The position numbers and the translations under genes are program-made. Source: Saccharomonospora sp. NB11 (GTDB lineage Bacteria > Actinomycetota > Actinomycetes > Mycobacteriales > Pseudonocardiaceae). From it: a stretch of DNA of 64,000 nucleotides. The notes beneath the pieces were generated by a model. It searched no databases, was not told the origin of the DNA, and saw nothing but the letters and a program-made list of their open reading frames with translations. Position 1 is the first letter of the stretch; every line of letters starts with the position of its first letter. Shown one piece after another: positions 60,198 to 64,000 of the stretch. Where the stretch lies: contig NZ_JACBJG010000004.1 in NCBI RefSeq assembly GCF_015910535.1, forward strand, positions 310,001-374,000, written 5' to 3'.

Positions 60198-61105
60198 TCC
60201 CTGCCCAGGTCCCGGTGCACCACCTTGACCGCCATGCCGTCCTCCTTGGAGAGCCGCTTGGCGAGTTCCTCGGAGATGGCCACGCTGCGGTGTTTGCCGC
60301 CCGTACAGCCGACAGCCAGGGTCAGGTACCTCTTGCCCTCCCGCTTGTACCCGGCCCCGACGAGGCGCAGCAACTCGTGGTACTGCTCCAGGAACTCCTC
60401 CGCGCCCTCCTGCCCGAGGACGTAGTTGCGGACGTCGCCGTCGAGGCCGCTGTGTTCGCGCAGCTCGGGGATCCAGAACGGGTTCGGCAGGAACCGCACG
60501 TCCATCACCAGGTCGGAGTCCATCGGCAGGCCGTACTTGTAACCGAACGAGAGCACGGTGACGCGGGTCTGCGTGCTCGACTCCGACCCGAACGCGTCCT
60601 CGATCTTGGCGCGCAGGTCGTGCACGGACAACGCCGACGTGTCCAGCATGAGGTCGGCCTCCTCGCGCAGCGGCGACAACAGCGCCCGCTCGGCGGTGAT
60701 GCCGTCGACGAGGCGACCGTCACCCTGCATGGGGTGGCCTCGACGGACCTGCTCGAAGCGCCGGACGAGCACGGCGTCGGTGGCCTCCAGGAACAGCACG
60801 CGAGGCTTGTAACCCCGCGCGTCGAGGTCCTTGATCACCGAGGCGAGGTCGTCGGTGAACGCGCGCGACCGCACGTCCATGACCACGGCCACCTTGGTGA
60901 TGGCGCCCCTCGCCTGAGCGCCCAGCTCCACCATCGTGGAGATCAGCTCCGGCGGCAGGTTGTCCACGACGAACCAGCCCAGATCCTCCAGGCACTTGGC
61001 GGCGGTGCTGCGGCCCGCACCGGACAGGCCGGTGACCACCGCGACCTCCATGCCGGAACCTCGCCCGTCCGCCGACGACGCGGCGTAGCTGTCGGTGTCG
61101 GTCAC
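60194..61105 (-). CDS. rapZ: RapZ-family nucleotide-binding protein
   Basis: 303 aa from GTG 61105, overlapping the uvrC stop by GTGA. P-loop is GLSGAGRST, with arginine where canonical P-loops have lysine; [15 protein letters not shown] and RGHPM follow, and the C-terminal [20 protein letters not shown] is diagnostic. E. coli RapZ controls GlcN-6-P synthase mRNA; in actinobacteria GTP binding and UvrC/WhiA linkage are conserved but function is less clear. The variant P-loop is common in this group (from memory). Confidence 0.94.
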   Translation of the reverse strand: MTDTDSYAASSADGRGSGMEVAVVTGLSGAGRSTAAKCLEDLGWFVVDNLPPELISTMVELGAQARGAITKVAVVMDVRSRAFTDDLASVIKDLDARGYKPRVLFLEATDAVLVRRFEQVRRGHPMQGDGRLVDGITAERALLSPLREEADLMLDTSALSVHDLRAKIEDAFGSESSTQTRVTVLSFGYKYGLPMDSDLVMDVRFLPNPFWIPELREHSGLDGDVRNYVLGQEGAEEFLEQYHELLRLVGAGYKREGKRYLTLAVGCTGGKHRSVAISEELAKRLSKEDGMAVKVVHRDLGRE

Positions 61106-63078
61106 GTCTGCGACTCCCCTCTGCTGTCGGTGCGCTCCCCTGCGAGCGCGGCGTGCACGGCCTCGGCCGTCCGAGTGCCGAACCCCGGCACCTGCGCGAT
61201 CTCGGACACGGTGGCCTGCCTCAGCTTCTTCACCGAGCCGAAATGCTTGATGAGGGCGGTCTTCCTGGCCTGTCCGAGGCCGGGAATGCCGTCCAGTGCC
61301 GAGGCCTGCACCCGCTTCGAGCGCTTCTGCCGCTGGTACGTGATCGCGAAGCGGTGCGCCTCGTCCCTCACTCGCTGGAGAAGGTACAGCGCCTCCGAAT
61401 TGCGCGGCAGGATGACCGGCTCGGCCGCCTCGGAGGCGGCGCTGTCGGCGGGCAGCCACACCTCTTCGAGGCGCTTGGCGAGCCCGACCACGGCGACGTC
61501 GGTGACGCCGAGTTCGGCCAGGACGTCCGCCGCGGCCGTGGCCTGGGCACCAGCCCCGTCCACGACCAACAGGTTGGGCGGGTAGGCGAACTTGCGCGGC
61601 CGTCCGGTCTCCGGGTCCAGCGCGCCCTCCGGACCGCTCGCGGCGGCCTCGCTCGTCTCCTTGAGGTACCGGGCGAACCGACGGCGCACGACCTCCGCGA
61701 TCGCCGCCACGTCCCCCTCGTCGGCGGCCTCGCGCAGCGCGAACCGGCGATACTCGGACTTGCGGGGCAAGCCGTCCTCGAACACCACCAGGGAGGCGAC
61801 CACGTCGGTGCCCGCGAGGTGGCTGATGTCCACACACTCGATCCGCAGCGGCGCGCTGTCCAGCCCGAGGTAGTCCTGCAACTCCGACAACGCCGCCGAG
61901 CGCGCGGTGAGGTCACCGGCCCGCCGCAGCTTGTGCTGGGTGAACGCCTCCACCGCGTTGCGGGCGACCGTGTCGGCCAATGCCCGCTTGTCCCCGCGTT
62001 GCGGCACCCGCAGTCGCACCTTCGACCCTCGCAGCTCGGACAGCCACGCCTCCATGGCCTCCGCGTCGGCGGGCAGTTCGGGGACGAGGACCTCGCGCGG
62101 CACCACGACCGCGTCGCCGGAGGACTCGGCCACCAGCTCGGTCTGTTCGGCGTAGAACTGCGACAGGAACTGCTCGACGAGGTCCGGCACCCCCATCTCG
62201 TCGACCTTGTCGATCACCCAACCGCGCTGGCCGCGCACCCGGCCCCCGCGCACGTGGAACACCTGCACGGCCGCTTCCAGCTCGTCGTGCGCGAACGCGA
62301 TGACGTCGGCGTCGGTGCCGTCCCCCAGCACCACAGCCTGCTTCTCCATCGCCCGGCGCAACGCGCCGAGGTCGTCGCGCAGGCGCGCCGCCCGCTCGAA
62401 CTCCAGGGCGTCACTGGCCTCGGCCATCTCCTTCTCCAGCCTGCGGATCATCAGATCCGTGCGGCCGGAGAGGAAGTCGCAGAACTCCTCCACGATGGCG
62501 CGGTGTTCGTCCGCCGACACCCGGCCCACGCACGGCGCCGAGCACTTGTCGATGTAGCCGAGCAGACACGGCCGCCCGATCTGCGCATGCCGACGGAACA
62601 CCCCCGCCGAACACGTCCGCGCGGGGAAGACCCGCAACAGCAGGTCGAGGGTCTCGCGGATCGCCCACGCGTGCGCGTAGGGGCCGAAATAGCGCACCCC
62701 CTTCTTGCGGGGACCGCGGTAGACGTGCAGGCGTGGGTACTCCTCGTTCAACGTCACGGCCAGCACCGGGTAGGACTTGTCGTCCCGGTACCGCACGTTG
62801 AACCTCGGGTCGAACTCCTTGATCCAGGAGTACTCGAGCTGCAGGGCCTCCACCTCGGTGCCCACGACGGTCCACTCGACGCTCGCGGCCGTGGTGACCA
62901 TCTGCCGGGTCCGTGGATGCAGTCCGGCGAGGTCGGCGAAGTACGAGTTCAGCCTGCTGCGCAGGCTCTTGGCCTTGCCGACGTAGATGACCCGGCCGCC
63001 GGCGTCACGGAACTTGTACACACCGGGCGAGTCCGGGATCGTCCCCGGTGCGGGTCGATAGGTGGAAGGGTCCGCCAC
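61102..63078 (-). CDS. uvrC: Excinuclease ABC subunit C
   Basis: 658 aa from GTG 63078, set by a TAGGGT -10 seven bases upstream. N-terminal GIY-YIG nuclease [36 protein letters not shown] motif [32 protein letters not shown], RNase H-like core with [33 protein letters not shown], and C-terminal helix-hairpin-helix [24 protein letters not shown] plus [12 protein letters not shown]. It makes the dual incisions in nucleotide excision repair with UvrAB. Confidence 0.97.
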   Translation of the reverse strand: MADPSTYRPAPGTIPDSPGVYKFRDAGGRVIYVGKAKSLRSRLNSYFADLAGLHPRTRQMVTTAASVEWTVVGTEVEALQLEYSWIKEFDPRFNVRYRDDKSYPVLAVTLNEEYPRLHVYRGPRKKGVRYFGPYAHAWAIRETLDLLLRVFPARTCSAGVFRRHAQIGRPCLLGYIDKCSAPCVGRVSADEHRAIVEEFCDFLSGRTDLMIRRLEKEMAEASDALEFERAARLRDDLGALRRAMEKQAVVLGDGTDADVIAFAHDELEAAVQVFHVRGGRVRGQRGWVIDKVDEMGVPDLVEQFLSQFYAEQTELVAESSGDAVVVPREVLVPELPADAEAMEAWLSELRGSKVRLRVPQRGDKRALADTVARNAVEAFTQHKLRRAGDLTARSAALSELQDYLGLDSAPLRIECVDISHLAGTDVVASLVVFEDGLPRKSEYRRFALREAADEGDVAAIAEVVRRRFARYLKETSEAAASGPEGALDPETGRPRKFAYPPNLLVVDGAGAQATAAADVLAELGVTDVAVVGLAKRLEEVWLPADSAASEAAEPVILPRNSEALYLLQRVRDEAHRFAITYQRQKRSKRVQASALDGIPGLGQARKTALIKHFGSVKKLRQATVSEIAQVPGFGTRTAEAVHAALAGERTDSRGESQT

Positions 63079-63085
63079 GCCATCC

Positions 63086-63091
63086 ACCCTA
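63086..63091 (-). promoter_or_regulatory. -10 element of uvrC (leaderless)
   Basis: TAGGGT on the minus strand, seven bases before GTG 63078; no ribosome site is present. Confidence 0.6.
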
Positions 63092-63255
63092 TGGCTCCGG
63101 TCCGACACGATGTCCGACCCCTGTGCGTGCGGCCGGACACCGTCACACCGGACAACTCGGGCACCCCACCTCGCTCGTTGCCGTCGCCGTGCGGCGCGTC
63201 GGCGTCTCGACACCCACGGCACGATCGCACGACCCACGGCCGAGCCGAGCCGAGC

Positions 63256-63273
63256 CGTATAGGACGTTATACG
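63256..63273. repeat. Palindrome in the uvrC/xth divergent region
   Basis: CGTATA, six bases, TATACG: an 18-base inverted repeat, AT-rich amid GC-rich sequence, lying 45 bases before the xth start and 180 bases before uvrC. The flank is a short GAGCC tandem repeat. It is a candidate protein-binding site; it is not the actinobacterial LexA box. Confidence 0.5.
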
Positions 63274-63317
63274 AGCCGGTGACCCAGTCGTCCGACCGGG
63301 TGTGCCATTCTCGCGGC

Positions 63318-64000
63318 ATGCGCATCGCGACCTGGAACGTCAACTCGATCACCGCCCGCCTGCCCCGCGTGCTCGCGTGGCTGAGCAGCGCGCAGCCCGA
63401 CGTGGTGTGCTTGCAGGAACTCAAGTGCGGCGACGACGCGTTCCCCCGCGACGCGATCACCGAACTCGGCTACGACGTCGCCACCTACGGCACCGGCCGC
63501 TGGAACGGCGTCGCCGTCCTCTCCAGGGTCGGCCTGACCGACGTCACGCGCGGACTCGTCGACGAACCGTCCTACGAGGACGAACTCCAGCCCCGCGCCC
63601 TCGGCGCGACGTGTGGCGGCGTGCGCGTGTGGTCGGTCTACGTGCCCAACGGCCGCGAACCCGACCACCCGCACTACGCGTACAAGCTGCACTGGCTGGA
63701 CGCCCTCCACACGACCGTGCTCGCCGAGAACGCCCCCGACCGTCCGTTCGCGGTGCTCGGCGACTTCAACATCGCGCCCACCGACGACGACGTGTGGGAC
63801 ATCTCGGTGTTCGCCGACTCCACCCACGTCACCGAACCCGAACGCAAGGCGCTCGCCGTGCTGCGCGACGCGGGGCTGTCGGACGTCGTGCCGCGCCCGT
63901 TGAAGTACGACCACCCGTACACCTACTGGGACTACCGGCAGCTCGCCTTTCCGAAGAACCGCGGCATGCGCATCGACCTGGTCTACGCCTCCCGCCCGTT
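63318..64000 (+). CDS. xth: Exodeoxyribonuclease III, 5' part (cut by window edge)
   Basis: The first 227 codons are present, running off the right edge. [36 protein letters not shown] holds the metal-binding Asn and Glu. [43 protein letters not shown] and GLSDVVPRP follow, all typical of the exonuclease III/APE1 family. It removes nucleotides and cleaves abasic sites in base excision repair. ATG 63318 starts the conserved block; no clear ribosome site. The catalytic C-terminal DH is beyond the window. Confidence 0.93.
   Translation, partial: MRIATWNVNSITARLPRVLAWLSSAQPDVVCLQELKCGDDAFPRDAITELGYDVATYGTGRWNGVAVLSRVGLTDVTRGLVDEPSYEDELQPRALGATCGGVRVWSVYVPNGREPDHPHYAYKLHWLDALHTTVLAENAPDRPFAVLGDFNIAPTDDDVWDISVFADSTHVTEPERKALAVLRDAGLSDVVPRPLKYDHPYTYWDYRQLAFPKNRGMRIDLVYASRP

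Overview
The window is high-GC actinobacterial chromosome. SUF genes behind a SufR regulator, an mptB-type mannosyltransferase, rbpA, whiA, an F420-type oxidoreductase, gpgS and many GTG starts all point that way. The gene order uvrC-rapZ-yvcK-whiA ... gap-pgk-tpiA-secG ... pgl-opcA-zwf-tal-tkt ... ctaB ... qor ... ABC transporter-mptB-sufR-sufBDCSU-sufT is the core order known from Mycobacterium and relatives, here read in the opposite direction. Style and intergenic repeats suggest Pseudonocardiaceae, perhaps Saccharomonospora or a neighbour (inference). No tRNA, rRNA, CRISPR array, insertion sequence or prophage was seen.

Layout. 1-9145: peroxiredoxin tail, large SARP/AfsR-type regulator, a cobalamin riboswitch in front of a hotdog thioesterase, an LCP cell-wall ligase, an alpha/beta hydrolase with an ABC exporter, and a GT-C-like membrane protein. 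9132-13802: small HTH protein, ABC-F ATPase, a VLRF1-type release factor and a dGTPase. 13962-20437: complete SUF iron-sulfur operon read leftward from a SufR operator. 20522-25105: mptB, a two-gene ABC-2 exporter, a 21-bp tandem repeat and heme A synthase ctaA. 25252-31853: desaturase, ATP-grasp enzyme, a PAP2 phosphatase whose frame runs into a downstream small gene, membrane proteins, quinone oxidoreductase and an FKBP lipoprotein. 31864-35402: HelR/HelD-type RNA polymerase recycling ATPase and ctaB. 35798-45690: pentose phosphate operon tkt-tal-pgi-zwf-opcA-pgl, then an orphan histidine kinase. 45843-49524: gap-pgk-tpiA-secG-rbpA. 49897-58012: accessory block with an aromatic-carotenoid cluster (crtB, crtYc, crtYd, crtT-like, crtU-like, Rieske protein) plus a PPOX/F420 protein and gpgS. 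58236-63078: uvrC-rapZ-yvcK-whiA. 63318-end: exonuclease III, cut by the window edge.

How the parts work together. Central carbon metabolism (glycolysis triad and the whole oxidative/non-oxidative pentose phosphate route), Fe-S assembly, heme A synthesis and RNA polymerase accessory factors (RbpA, HelR) form the housekeeping frame. The carotenoid genes sit between whiA and gap, normally close neighbours, and look like an accessory insertion. They lack crtE and crtI, so the products must draw on lycopene made elsewhere in the genome.

The most interesting items are the B12 riboswitch whose only co-directional gene is a thioesterase, the Rieske protein and unknown gene beside crtU, the VLRF1/ABC-F pair, the PAP2/small-protein continuous frame with an internal leaderless start, the repeat-rich basic tail on OpcA, and a recurrent leaderless promoter pattern (TANNNT six to eight bases before the start codon) at eight genes.
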